A stretch of DNA of 64,000 bases from Aquibacillus halophilus (lineage in GTDB: Bacteria > Bacillota > Bacilli > Bacillales > Amphibacillaceae), in NCBI RefSeq assembly GCF_009649745.1, contig NZ_WJNG01000003.1:148877-212876 (forward strand), in the 5' to 3' direction. The position numbers were made by a program, and so were the translations under genes. Below are positions 45,327-53,952 of this stretch, piece by piece (within the stretch, counting starts at the first letter, position 1; every line of letters starts with the position of its first letter). The notes under the pieces are model-generated. The model searched no databases. It worked only from the letters and a program-made list of their open reading frames with translations, and was not told the origin of the DNA.

Positions 45327-46280
45327 ATGAAGAGGCGAATTTATTTGATAATTAGTTTAGTATTTTTATTAGTAGTAATTACGTTAGTAATAGCAGCAAA
45401 CTATTTTTATAGTCAGAGTTTTAAGCGCGGGAAAGAAGTGGCATTGTATAGCGGAACAGAAGCTATTGAGGTTTTTGGAAATCAAGAAAGCCAAAGAATA
45501 ATTAAAACTGCTATTAAATGGTTTGATAAGCAGGAGTTTGAAGTGATCGAGCAAATTTCTCATGACGGATTAACTTTGAAGGGGAAATTCTTAAAGAATA
45601 CACAATCAACTGGAAAAGCGGTTATCCTAGCACATGGTTACCGAGGTCACGGTGATCAAATGGGTGATTTAGTTAAATTTTATTACGATCAAGGATTTGA
45701 TATATTAATGCCAGATGCTCGAGGACATGGGGCAAGTGAGGGTAATTATATTGGTTATGGCTGGCATGACCGCTTGGATTATCTATTATGGATTGATCAA
45801 TTAATTATTAACAGGCAGGCAGAAAATGTATTTTTGCATGGTAATTCAATGGGAGCATCTTTAGTGTTAATGACAAGTGGTGAAGATTTACCAGTCGAAG
45901 TTAAAGGTATCATTGCGGATAGTGGTTACACCTCCGTCAAAGAAGAATTAGTATATCAACTAAAGCATTTATATAATTTACCACCTTTTCCACTTATGCA
46001 AATCACTAGTTTTTTAACTAATATTAGGGCAGGCTATACATTCGAGGAAGCTTCCGCGATTGAACAAGTAAAAAAGAACACACTGCCATTATTCATTATT
46101 CATGGTGATAAAGATGAACTTGTTCCAACACAAATGGCATACAAGCTTTATGATGCCGCGATAAGTGAAAAAGAATTCTGGATTGTACCAGATGCCGGTC
46201 ATACCATGGCTTATGAGGTTGCCACTGTAGAATTTCAAGAACGATTGAAAAAATTCATTAATAAGTCCATCGATAATTAA
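45327..46280 (+). CDS. Alpha/beta hydrolase (membrane-anchored serine hydrolase)
   Basis: A 317-aa protein with an N-terminal membrane anchor (IYLIISLVFLLVVITLVIAA) and an extracellular alpha/beta hydrolase domain. The oxyanion region is LAHGYRGHGDQMG, the nucleophile motif is HGNSMGAS, the acid is in IHGDKDELVPT and the catalytic His is in PDAGHTMAY. It resembles Bacillus YfhM/YqkD-type hydrolases, with an unknown substrate. GGAG lies 6 nt before ATG 45327. Confidence 0.88.
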   Translation: MKRRIYLIISLVFLLVVITLVIAANYFYSQSFKRGKEVALYSGTEAIEVFGNQESQRIIKTAIKWFDKQEFEVIEQISHDGLTLKGKFLKNTQSTGKAVILAHGYRGHGDQMGDLVKFYYDQGFDILMPDARGHGASEGNYIGYGWHDRLDYLLWIDQLIINRQAENVFLHGNSMGASLVLMTSGEDLPVEVKGIIADSGYTSVKEELVYQLKHLYNLPPFPLMQITSFLTNIRAGYTFEEASAIEQVKKNTLPLFIIHGDKDELVPTQMAYKLYDAAISEKEFWIVPDAGHTMAYEVATVEFQERLKKFINKSIDN

Positions 46281-46284
46281 AGTA

Positions 46285-46322
46285 AAAATGTAGAACTTTT
46301 TAAAAAAAGTTCTACATTTTTT
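46285..46322 (+). terminator. Terminator after the hydrolase gene
   Basis: AAAATGTAGAACTTT pairs with AAGTTCTACATTTT, followed by TTT. Confidence 0.85.
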
Positions 46323-46341
46323 TGACTTAAAAAAGCTATTT

Positions 46342-46647
46342 GTGAAAACACTAAGATCACTAACAGTAGAGAGTGGTGTTCAATTGCTTGAATACACAGG
46401 GCACATTTTTAGTGGGAATTTTTCAAAAGATGATCATTCATTTTATTTAAAAAGAGTAAAACATCTAGATACTCAATCCACCCTTTCAACCAAACAAATA
46501 GCGCAATTACGTGTCTATTTGACGCAGAAAGATGAATTAAATGAATCTTGTACAATAACTGTTAATGATCAAATTCCTTTACTACTCAACAAGGAAGAGG
46601 TCCATGAGTTATTGCAAGAGCTTGAGACTATTTCAGAAAGTATCTAA
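46342..46647 (+). CDS. Hypothetical small protein
   Basis: A 101-aa soluble protein starting at GTG 46342, with no clear ribosome-binding site. It has an alternating strand-like start (LTVESGVQLLEYTGHIFSGN) and a C-terminal helix rich in Glu and Leu (LNKEEVHELLQELETIS). No family recognised. It lies between a terminator and the next small gene in the same direction. Confidence 0.5.
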   Translation: MKTLRSLTVESGVQLLEYTGHIFSGNFSKDDHSFYLKRVKHLDTQSTLSTKQIAQLRVYLTQKDELNESCTITVNDQIPLLLNKEEVHELLQELETISESI

Positions 46648-46698
46648 TATTTTTTGACTGTTCGACAAAAACTAAGTTTGTAACAAAGGAGGCTGAAT

Positions 46699-46938
46699 AT
46701 GATGGAAAAGAACAATAAAAAAGTAAGCCAAGAGGATGCAAATAAGGTAGCTGAAAAAATGTATGATCCGACTGATTATAAAAAGTCAGACCAGTTATCT
46801 CAAGGTACAGCAATTACTCATGAACAATCCTCTGATGCTTACACAGAAGGATCAATTGATGGGAAGATTGATTCAGTCGATGACAATGGGCAGTTAACTA
46901 GTAAAAAAGGTGAAGATATTCCCCGAAAAGGTTTTTAA
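46699..46938 (+). CDS. DUF4025 (YozQ-like) protein
   Basis: A 79-aa hydrophilic protein. The core VAEKMYDPTDYKKSDQLSQG then TAITHEQSSDAYTEGSIDGK matches the YozQ/DUF4025 family of bacilli, whose role is unknown. AAAGGAGG precedes the ATG. It lies 26 bp upstream of a spore protein gene, so it may be expressed during sporulation. Confidence 0.75.
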   Translation: MMEKNNKKVSQEDANKVAEKMYDPTDYKKSDQLSQGTAITHEQSSDAYTEGSIDGKIDSVDDNGQLTSKKGEDIPRKGF

Positions 46939-46964
46939 GGTTAATAAGAAAAGAGGTCTTTTTT

Positions 46965-47216
46965 ATGGCTCGGAGAAATAAAATTCTTGTTCCTGAAGCA
47001 CGTGAAGGATTAGACCAATTAAAAGCTAGGATAGCGCACACAAATGATCCGCAAAATGCAAAATACGAAATTGCTAAAGAACAAGGAGTTCAATTAAATA
47101 AAGGTTATAATGGTAACATCAGAGCAAAAGATGCTGGGAAAATCGGCGGTAATATCGGTGGAAACATGGTTAAGGAAATGGTCAGAATGGCTCAACAACA
47201 AATGAAAGATAATTAA
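46965..47216 (+). CDS. Alpha/beta-type small acid-soluble spore protein
   Basis: An 83-aa DNA-binding spore protein that coats forespore DNA and protects it from UV and heat. Visible features are the germination protease site region KYEIAKEQGV, the conserved helix NGNIRAKDAGKIGGNIGGNM and the C-terminal VKEMVRMAQQQM. AGAGG precedes ATG 46965. It is direct evidence that the host forms endospores. Confidence 0.93.
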   Translation: MARRNKILVPEAREGLDQLKARIAHTNDPQNAKYEIAKEQGVQLNKGYNGNIRAKDAGKIGGNIGGNMVKEMVRMAQQQMKDN

Positions 47217-47228
47217 CTTTTGACAAAG

Positions 47229-47264
47229 GAGAGGGATATTGCTGTCGTAGCAATATCCCTTCTC
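47229..47264. terminator. Bidirectional terminator
   Basis: GAGAGGGATATTGC (47229-47242) pairs with GCAATATCCCTTCTC (47250-47264), between convergent genes. Confidence 0.8.
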
Positions 47265-47269
47265 GTTAA

Positions 47270-47698
47270 TTATAAATACTTATTGTACGCATCAGTTAAA
47301 TTAGTAACTATTTCTTCTACGTCGTGATCCTCAATTTCCTCGCGTGGAATAAAGTGGAGAACCTTTCCATCTTCCATTAGAGCCATTGAAGGCGAAGAAG
47401 GTTCGATACCTTTAAAGTATTCTCTCATCTTTAGCGTTGCTTCACGGTCTTGACCCGCAAATACAGTAACCAACTTTTCGGGTTTTTTTGCATTGTTTAA
47501 TGAAGCTTTTGCAGCTGGTCTAGCAAGCCCTGCTGCACATCCGCAGACAGAGTTCACGACCACTAACGTTTTTTCTTTCATCGATGTAACAAATTGCTCA
47601 ACATCTTCTGGTGTGGTTAACTCAGAGAAACCAGCTTCGGTTAATTCATCCCTCATTGGTTGTGAAACTTCTTTCATGTATTGTTCATATGAATTCAT
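47270..47698 (-). CDS. brxA: Bacilliredoxin BrxA (YphP family)
   Basis: A 142-aa thioredoxin-fold protein that removes bacillithiol from S-bacillithiolated proteins after oxidative stress. The CGC motif is in VVNSVCGCAAGLARPAA, followed by VFAGQDREATLKMREYF and PSSPSMALMEDGKVLHFIPR. The MREYF and HFIPR segments fit BrxA better than BrxB. AGGAGG precedes ATG 47698. It follows the HEAT-repeat gene by 22 bp on the minus strand, probably in one operon. Confidence 0.93.
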   Translation of the reverse strand: MNSYEQYMKEVSQPMRDELTEAGFSELTTPEDVEQFVTSMKEKTLVVVNSVCGCAAGLARPAAKASLNNAKKPEKLVTVFAGQDREATLKMREYFKGIEPSSPSMALMEDGKVLHFIPREEIEDHDVEEIVTNLTDAYNKYL

Positions 47699-47720
47699 AA
47701 AAATCCTCCTAAAGTTTAAC

Positions 47721-48872
47721 TTACTTCTTATTTGTTGTAGCTTGTGTCATTTGATGCCAGACAGAACCCTTGGCTTTTTCTCCACCTTCAATGCGTTCAA
47801 GTGCCATTTGTATCTGCATGCGAACTTCAAATTCAGGATCGTTTTTAGCAACTTGTAAAGCTGGAATAGCTGACTCATCTCCGATCTCATATAAAAACAT
47901 TGCTGCTCTCCATCGTACTAATCGATTGGGATCAGCTAGTGAAGCAATCATTTCGGGCATCGCTTCTTTAAATCCTAAATCAGAGAGGCAATCACCAGCA
48001 GTTCTCCTTACAGTTACCACTTTATCTTTTAATGCTTTATAAAGATAAGGTAACACCTCTGGTTCTTCAATCATACCTAGATATGCAGTTGCCAGACGTC
48101 TGATTGATGCTTTTTCATCATTAAGTGCTTTGTCAAGTAAAGGTAAATCCTCAAATGTTGGATCCATTCGATCAAGCGAAGCATATCTAATTTTCCAATC
48201 AGGATTATCAAACCTCTCAGCCGTATCTTTCTTATTTAATTCATTTTGAACTGTTTTTTCTTTACCTAGATTGTTAAGCGCTAGTTCTATTAAGGTATCA
48301 AGACGTTCGGGATCATAGCTTGCAGATAGTTCTTCTATTATCTCTCCTCCAACTTGATCCATTGTTCCATATCTTGCGTTTTGCTCCACCCATTTTCGTT
48401 CCATAACGAAATTAGTAGATGCTTCTGCTGCTTTCATTGCTGCCTCTGTAAAAATAACTGGAAGACCATATCTTTTTTCTTCTGACCCATCGTCTAACTT
48501 TATTTGCATCGGTATTTCTTTAAATTGTTGAATGAGTACTTTGATCTCGCCGAATGAATTGTCAGTGTTGACGGAGCTTTGCAGCTTTTCTTCTCCAGAA
48601 TCGTCTGGTCCCACAGTACCTAGTTTTTCTCGCACTTGTGGAAGAATAGATTCCCATGAATGTCTGGGATTTCGTTCTAAAGCGATAAAATCAACTACGT
48701 GGTAAATACCCTTAACCCCATCAATGGAGAAAAGTTGCCTGACATAATCTGGAGCATCGTTAAGGTCGTCATCTAATTTATAGTTTAGCGTTTTCCCATC
48801 CGCTAATGTTATATCTAAGTTTATTTTCATCGAATGTGGACTTGGTGTTGGTTCTATTGATACGATTTTCAC
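47721..48872 (-). CDS. Nfu N-terminal/HEAT-repeat protein (conserved virulence factor C family, YpgR-like)
   Basis: A 383-aa cytoplasmic protein. The N-terminal 90 residues (SIEPTPSPHSMKINLDITLA and LFSIDGVKGIYHVVDFIALE) match the Nfu N-terminal domain, and the C-terminal half is a chain of HEAT-like repeats such as LPLLDKALNDEKASIRRLAT then AYLGMIEEPEVLPYLYKALK. This layout defines the conserved virulence factor C family. I chose GTG 48872 (GGGGTGAT upstream) over the in-frame ATG 7 codons earlier. Next to brxA, as for ypgR-like genes in relatives; a role near Fe-S or redox homeostasis is inference. Confidence 0.88.
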   Translation of the reverse strand: MKIVSIEPTPSPHSMKINLDITLADGKTLNYKLDDDLNDAPDYVRQLFSIDGVKGIYHVVDFIALERNPRHSWESILPQVREKLGTVGPDDSGEEKLQSSVNTDNSFGEIKVLIQQFKEIPMQIKLDDGSEEKRYGLPVIFTEAAMKAAEASTNFVMERKWVEQNARYGTMDQVGGEIIEELSASYDPERLDTLIELALNNLGKEKTVQNELNKKDTAERFDNPDWKIRYASLDRMDPTFEDLPLLDKALNDEKASIRRLATAYLGMIEEPEVLPYLYKALKDKVVTVRRTAGDCLSDLGFKEAMPEMIASLADPNRLVRWRAAMFLYEIGDESAIPALQVAKNDPEFEVRMQIQMALERIEGGEKAKGSVWHQMTQATTNKK

Positions 48873-49111
48873 GTTATCACCCCATTTACTCAATCTTAAC
48901 AGTGATTTTATCAGAGTTTGTTCTGATTATCCATTTAGAAGAACATTCTAATCGACATTGGATGATCTTTATCAACTAATATATTTCGTACTTAACTATA
49001 GCGAGTTTTGCATATGTCGCTTATTATGCACTATAAAGAAGTAAGAGTTCTACATATACTCATTTTTCGTATGTTTTACAGATTAAAAGGAGGAGTTATA
49101 GACTGAATCAT

Positions 49112-50863
49112 CTATAACTCCTCTTCATTAGTAATCAAATTAACTTTTAACCAACCTCTAACACTGTTAATAAACCATATTTCATCGGCTCTTTGTAAGT
49201 CGGTCTTTTTCAATACCTTTTCTTCGATAATAGCCTTATCTAACAAATGTTGACGAAAGGTGCCCGCAAGAAGTCCAGAGTTAATTGGTGGTGTGTAGTA
49301 TTCATCATCGATTTTAAGAACAAGGTTACCGATTGTGAATTCAGTTAACTCTTCATCTTTATTCCATAGTAAGGTGGTAAATATATTCGAGTTGTCATTT
49401 TCTAGAATGGTATAGTGATCACGACGTGTTGTTTTATGAAACACATAAGGATTTTGAACATCAATAGCAAATGGCGCCAGTTTACAATTAATTGGTTCCT
49501 TTATAGGATAAATAATTCGTCCGTCTAATTTTATTTCACCTAACTCATCAACTAAAAGCCGTAATTTGTAATTTTCTTTGGTATGGTCCCGCGCGTATGC
49601 TTGTAATTTTTCAATGACGTTAACACGGTCTATTTTGAATTGAAAGTACTCGGCGGAATCTTCTAGTCGATTTAAATGATAGGAAAGAAGGGGGAATTCT
49701 CCATTTTCTAATCGTAAGGATTCAAGCAACTTAAAATCTTGCCTTTGCTCTGTTAATAGCTTTGCTTTTGTTAGTAACTCGTCGTATTCTCCTTCAACAG
49801 TAGAATCCCAAGTGATGCCTCCACCGACACCATACGTGGCTGTCCCCATATCCGAGTCAATAACAACTGTACGAATCGGTACGTTGAAGATTGCCTCACG
49901 TTTAGGGGTAATGTAGCCAACCGCACCGCAATAAACTTCCCTAGGCGATTGCTCCAAACTAGCAATGTATGACATAGTGCTGATTTTGGGTGCCCCAGTA
50001 ATCGATCCGCAAGGAAATAATGCGCTAAACCAATCAAAAACAGTAGTATTTTCCTCTAGTTCAGCCTCAATTGTTGTAGTCATTTGATGTACAGTAGGAT
50101 AGGTTTCAATATCGAATAATTTTGGAACTTGAACGGAGCCTGTTTTTGAGATTCTTCCGATATCGTTTCTGAGTAAATCGACAATCATTAGGTTTTCCGC
50201 TTGCTCTTTTTCAGAGTTTTTTAAATGATAAATAAGCTGTTGATCTTCTTTTGTTGTACGGCCACGTTTAGCAGTTCCCTTCATTGGCTTGGTAGTTATC
50301 TTATTACCGCTAACTCGAAAAAACAGTTCAGGAGAAGCGGATAGAATGCTATATCTTCCGGTGTTTAGATAGGCACTATAGGAAGCTCGCTGATTTCTCG
50401 CCAATTGATGATAAAAGCTCTGATCACTTCCGAAAAACTTAGCATGTAATCTGGCGGTGTAGTTTACTTGGTAGGTGTTTCCATCCTCAATAGCTTGTTT
50501 AATATTTTTTATTCCTGTTTGATAATCCCTATAAGTAGATGCCAAATGCCAGTTAGATACTGAATAATCTTGATTAGCTGGAAACACAGTTTCATCGATA
50601 AAATTCTCGAAAGTAGCGAACCATACAAGAGGAAGCGTTGAATTGTTATGGATTTTATAGTTGGGATCAAATGCAGGTGCCGCTTCATAGGATAGGTAGC
50701 CTGCGACGTAATATCCGGAGTCTAGGGCATGTTCAACTTTTTCAAAGATAGTCGCTACTTCTTCGTGTTTATTTGTTTCCAGTATTTCAATAGGACGGGT
50801 AAATAATTTAGGACTAGTAATACCAGCTTCATTCGCAAATTCAAACAGAAGATAAGGATTCAT
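49112..50863 (-). CDS. pabB: PabB-PabC fusion: aminodeoxychorismate synthase I / aminodeoxychorismate lyase
   Basis: A 583-aa bifunctional enzyme for p-aminobenzoate, a folate precursor. The N-terminal chorismate-binding domain (about 1-370) has the aminodeoxychorismate-type KPMKGTAKRG with the catalytic Lys, ENLMIVDLLRNDIGRISKTG, FPCGSITGAPK and YCGAVGYITP. The C-terminal PabC domain (about 385-583) is a class IV aminotransferase fold with LLESLRLENGEFPLLSYHLN. It overlaps pabA upstream by 23 bp, ensuring matched synthesis of the amidotransferase partner. Confidence 0.92.
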   Translation of the reverse strand: MNPYLLFEFANEAGITSPKLFTRPIEILETNKHEEVATIFEKVEHALDSGYYVAGYLSYEAAPAFDPNYKIHNNSTLPLVWFATFENFIDETVFPANQDYSVSNWHLASTYRDYQTGIKNIKQAIEDGNTYQVNYTARLHAKFFGSDQSFYHQLARNQRASYSAYLNTGRYSILSASPELFFRVSGNKITTKPMKGTAKRGRTTKEDQQLIYHLKNSEKEQAENLMIVDLLRNDIGRISKTGSVQVPKLFDIETYPTVHQMTTTIEAELEENTTVFDWFSALFPCGSITGAPKISTMSYIASLEQSPREVYCGAVGYITPKREAIFNVPIRTVVIDSDMGTATYGVGGGITWDSTVEGEYDELLTKAKLLTEQRQDFKLLESLRLENGEFPLLSYHLNRLEDSAEYFQFKIDRVNVIEKLQAYARDHTKENYKLRLLVDELGEIKLDGRIIYPIKEPINCKLAPFAIDVQNPYVFHKTTRRDHYTILENDNSNIFTTLLWNKDEELTEFTIGNLVLKIDDEYYTPPINSGLLAGTFRQHLLDKAIIEEKVLKKTDLQRADEIWFINSVRGWLKVNLITNEEEL

Positions 50864-51464
50864 TCTTCATTCCCCCTTTTATTCTTTTCCTCCATAAAAG
50901 TGCTTGCGCATAACTGTTTTCAATCATTGCAAATCCAGATTCAGTCAGCACAGACTCTGGGTGGAATTGAATTCCTTCAACAGGGAAGTGAAGATGGCGA
51001 ACCCCCATAATTACTCCATCCTCTGCATAAGAAGTGACCTCTAAGTCTATCGGTAAATTTTTAGGCTCAGCGACTAACGAATGGTAGCGTGTTACTTTTG
51101 TTGGTGAAGCAATCTTATCAAAAACACCACGACTTGTATGATGTATGAAAGAGACTTTGCCATGCATTGGCTTAGTTCCTTTTATGATCTTACCACCAAA
51201 GAAATCAACTATAAGCTGAAAACCTAGACATACACCGATAATGGGTATTCTATTATAAAATTCTTTCAATATTTCTCTACAATTACCTGTATTATTAGGG
51301 GTACCCGGTCCAGGTGAAAAAACTATTAAATCAGGGTCTAATTGGTCGACTTGATCTATTGTTATTTGATCGTTTTTATACACTAGAACACTAGAATCTA
51401 ACTTTTTATAATACTGGACGAGATTATATGTGAATGAATCATAGTTATCGATAATGATAATCAT
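50841..51464 (-). CDS. pabA: Aminodeoxychorismate/anthranilate synthase glutaminase PabA
   Basis: A 207-aa class I glutamine amidotransferase that supplies ammonia to PabB. It begins IIIIDNYDSFTYNLVQYYKK; FSPGPGTPNNTG follows, the nucleophile Cys is in GVCLGFQLIVDFFGG, and His and Glu are in EGIQFHPESVLTE. It overlaps the pabB-pabC gene. With no trp genes nearby, a folate role is the simplest reading, though such subunits can serve both synthases. Confidence 0.92.
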   Translation of the reverse strand: MIIIIDNYDSFTYNLVQYYKKLDSSVLVYKNDQITIDQVDQLDPDLIVFSPGPGTPNNTGNCREILKEFYNRIPIIGVCLGFQLIVDFFGGKIIKGTKPMHGKVSFIHHTSRGVFDKIASPTKVTRYHSLVAEPKNLPIDLEVTSYAEDGVIMGVRHLHFPVEGIQFHPESVLTESGFAMIENSYAQALLWRKRIKGGMKNESLSSV

Positions 51465-51570
51465 GAATTACACCTCTTTTTATGCTATTTTACTTTTTCT
51501 ATTATAACCTGTCTGTAGTGATATACAAATAGTCGAGTTCCTACCTATTACCTAATAGTTATTTAAGCTG

Positions 51571-51607
51571 AAAAAGGCCTAAATTCATACAAATTAGGCC
51601 TTTTTAG
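51571..51607 (-). terminator. Terminator downstream of the soluble receptor gene
   Basis: AAAAAGGCCTAA (51571-51582) pairs with TTAGGCCTTTTT (51594-51605); effective in either direction. Confidence 0.8.
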
Positions 51608-51652
51608 CGTATTTAATTTGATTCTTTTTTTGTGAAAGATTGTCTAAAATTT

Positions 51653-53041
51653 TTATAGAGGAGGTTGCTTTGGAAGGGATAAGTCGACTCCTATTAACCC
51701 AACAACTTTGTTATGGTCTAACAATGGGAATGAAATAGTAATACACGCGCTTTTTGTTAAAGCTGATGTATATACTTCTGATATATACGTTTCACCATTG
51801 ATCGCTTTAACAAACCATGGTCTAGCTTTAGCATTTACTAGTCCGGCTGGGGGATTAGAATATATAAATGTGCCATCCTGACGGTTTGACCATATCGCTT
51901 CAATATCAGGATGCGATTTGTAGAAGTCAGTTAATATTTGTTCATGTTCGTCGGGCATTAATTGAGCCAATGAATAAGTTTTCGTAATATGGTAAATGTC
52001 CTTTTTAACACGTTCTGTTACCGCCGTATCAATTTTAACTAGAGAGTTGGATTCATCACTCTGAATAATACTCTGCAATTCATTAGAAGTGGATGTTAAA
52101 GTATGACTTATTGATAATATTTGTTCACTACTCTGAAATTGCTCGTCCATGTCTAATGTTACATTGTAAACGAGTTCCTTATTTTTAATTGACATATCAG
52201 AAATTTGTTCTAAGAGTGCTGAAATTTCTTGAACACCACCTGTTTGTTCTCCAACAGCTTGGGCGGAGTCCGATGCCATAGATGTTATTAGACTTATTTT
52301 GGACTTAAAGGATTCAAGTACCTCCATAACATTCTTCAGCTCATTAGAACCATCTTCCACTTGGTTAGTTTCTTGGTTTACCATGTTAGTTGTAGCATTA
52401 ATATCTTCTTGAATAAGGTGAATGTTATTTCTAGTTTGTTTAACGGCCTCGGATGTTTGATTTGCAAGGTTTCCAACTTCATTGGCGACTACAGCAAATC
52501 CTTTTCCGTGTTCACCAGACCTCGCAGCTTCAATTGTCGCATTTAGAGCTAAAATGCTTGTCCTTTTAGAAATGGAACCAATGGTATCAACTATTTTATT
52601 TATCTGTTGTGAATGGTTTACTAGGCTATTCATTTGATTAATTAAAACGTAGTGACTTTTTAGCAATTGGTCCATTTTTTCTTGAAGTTTTTCTAAGTTA
52701 TCCCAGGAGCGGATAAGTTCTTGGTAGGAATTTTGACTACTTTCGTGTATTTCTTCTGATACATCAGCAATTTTTGTAGCTGATGCATCAATAAGTTTCA
52801 TTTTTTCGGTAACCTGAATTGTGTAGTCAGTTGTTTTTTCACTATGCTGCATCAAGTTGTTCACTCGCTCAATGCTAGAAGTAGAGGTTTCATTTAAAGA
52901 AAGGGCGGCTAATTTAGCCTGTTCTACGATTCCTTTCAGTTGATCTGCGGCGACCTGTACTTGTCCATTAATATTGGCGTCTTCTTTTAGCTTATCAACA
53001 CTTGTCTTGTTTTTTTTCACTTTTTGACTAATTAAAAACAT
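51653..53041 (-). CDS. Soluble chemoreceptor with C-terminal Cache-like sensor
   Basis: A 462-aa chemotaxis protein without membrane helices. The methyl-accepting signalling domain comes first (about 30-325), with the tip [20 protein letters not shown] followed by [21 protein letters not shown] Cache/PDC-type sensor lies at the C-terminus (about 345-462): [40 protein letters not shown] and [11 protein letters not shown]. This order is the reverse of classical receptors and implies sensing inside the cell. GAGGG precedes ATG 53041. Confidence 0.9.
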   Translation of the reverse strand: MFLISQKVKKNKTSVDKLKEDANINGQVQVAADQLKGIVEQAKLAALSLNETSTSSIERVNNLMQHSEKTTDYTIQVTEKMKLIDASATKIADVSEEIHESSQNSYQELIRSWDNLEKLQEKMDQLLKSHYVLINQMNSLVNHSQQINKIVDTIGSISKRTSILALNATIEAARSGEHGKGFAVVANEVGNLANQTSEAVKQTRNNIHLIQEDINATTNMVNQETNQVEDGSNELKNVMEVLESFKSKISLITSMASDSAQAVGEQTGGVQEISALLEQISDMSIKNKELVYNVTLDMDEQFQSSEQILSISHTLTSTSNELQSIIQSDESNSLVKIDTAVTERVKKDIYHITKTYSLAQLMPDEHEQILTDFYKSHPDIEAIWSNRQDGTFIYSNPPAGLVNAKARPWFVKAINGETYISEVYTSALTKSACITISFPLLDHNKVVGLIGVDLSLPKQPPL

Positions 53042-53249
53042 AGATATCCCTCTTCATGTTATATTTGTTAACATGATTATAACATATGATGTTAGATAAT
53101 TATTTAAATTTTTGCAATACTCATTCAGATTTAGATAATAAAGTAGAGAAAGTAGCTTATAGATTCATTAATTACAATAATCGATGGTAAAATGTAATTA
53201 GATATTCCTAATAAACAGTCATCAAAATTGTTATCTAGGAGTCGTTTAC

Positions 53250-53891
53250 ATGAGCTTATTTGAAGCGGTAATTTTTGATTTGGACGGTGTGATAGTATCA
53301 ACAGATAACTACCATTTTCTTGCTTGGGGAAGAATGTGTGAAGAGGAGGGAATTAAGTTTAACAGTGAAATCAACCATCGTCTTAGAGGTGTAAGTCGAA
53401 TGGAGAGTTTAAATATCATATTAGAAAATACAGAAAAACAATATTCTAATCTAGAAAAAGAACAGTTAGCAAAGAGAAAAAATGACTATTATCGTAATTC
53501 ACTTTCTTCATTATCTGATGACGATTTATTACCAGGTGTACGATCAGTATTGGATTATTTGAAAAATAAAGGTGTTCGGGTAGCAATTGGATCTTCGAGT
53601 AAGAATACACCAATGATTTTAAAACAAGTTAAATTGAATAATTATTTTGATGCAGTTTCAGATGGCAACGATATAGTGAACAGTAAACCAGATCCAGAAG
53701 TTTTTCTACTAGCAGCTAAAAAACTAGGAATCGAGCCGGAAAAATGTTTAGTGATTGAGGATGCTATGGCTGGCGTAGAAGCTGCACATCGGGGGAGGAT
53801 GAAGGTCGCAGCGATAGGGGATGCAGCAAATTCTAGTCAGGCAGATTACATTTTAGGTGAGCTAGAGGATTTAAAAAAGGTGATAAACTAG
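53250..53891 (+). CDS. pgmB: Beta-phosphoglucomutase
   Basis: A 213-aa HAD-family enzyme converting beta-glucose 1-phosphate to glucose 6-phosphate, used after phosphorolysis of maltose, trehalose or kojibiose. HAD motif I is VIFDLDGVIVSTDNYHFLAW (nucleophile and acid Asp), motif II VAIGSSSKN, motif III and IV KPDPEVFLLAAKKLG and VIEDAMAGVEAA. The RGVSRMESL cap motif fits PgmB. No sugar phosphorylase or transporter is adjacent. TAGGAG precedes the ATG. Confidence 0.87.
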   Translation: MSLFEAVIFDLDGVIVSTDNYHFLAWGRMCEEEGIKFNSEINHRLRGVSRMESLNIILENTEKQYSNLEKEQLAKRKNDYYRNSLSSLSDDDLLPGVRSVLDYLKNKGVRVAIGSSSKNTPMILKQVKLNNYFDAVSDGNDIVNSKPDPEVFLLAAKKLGIEPEKCLVIEDAMAGVEAAHRGRMKVAAIGDAANSSQADYILGELEDLKKVIN

Positions 53892-53952
53892 TTGAAGGTT
53901 AAATGAACTAGGGATTCTAAGGTAAATTTTTAATAGAATCCCTAATTATATT

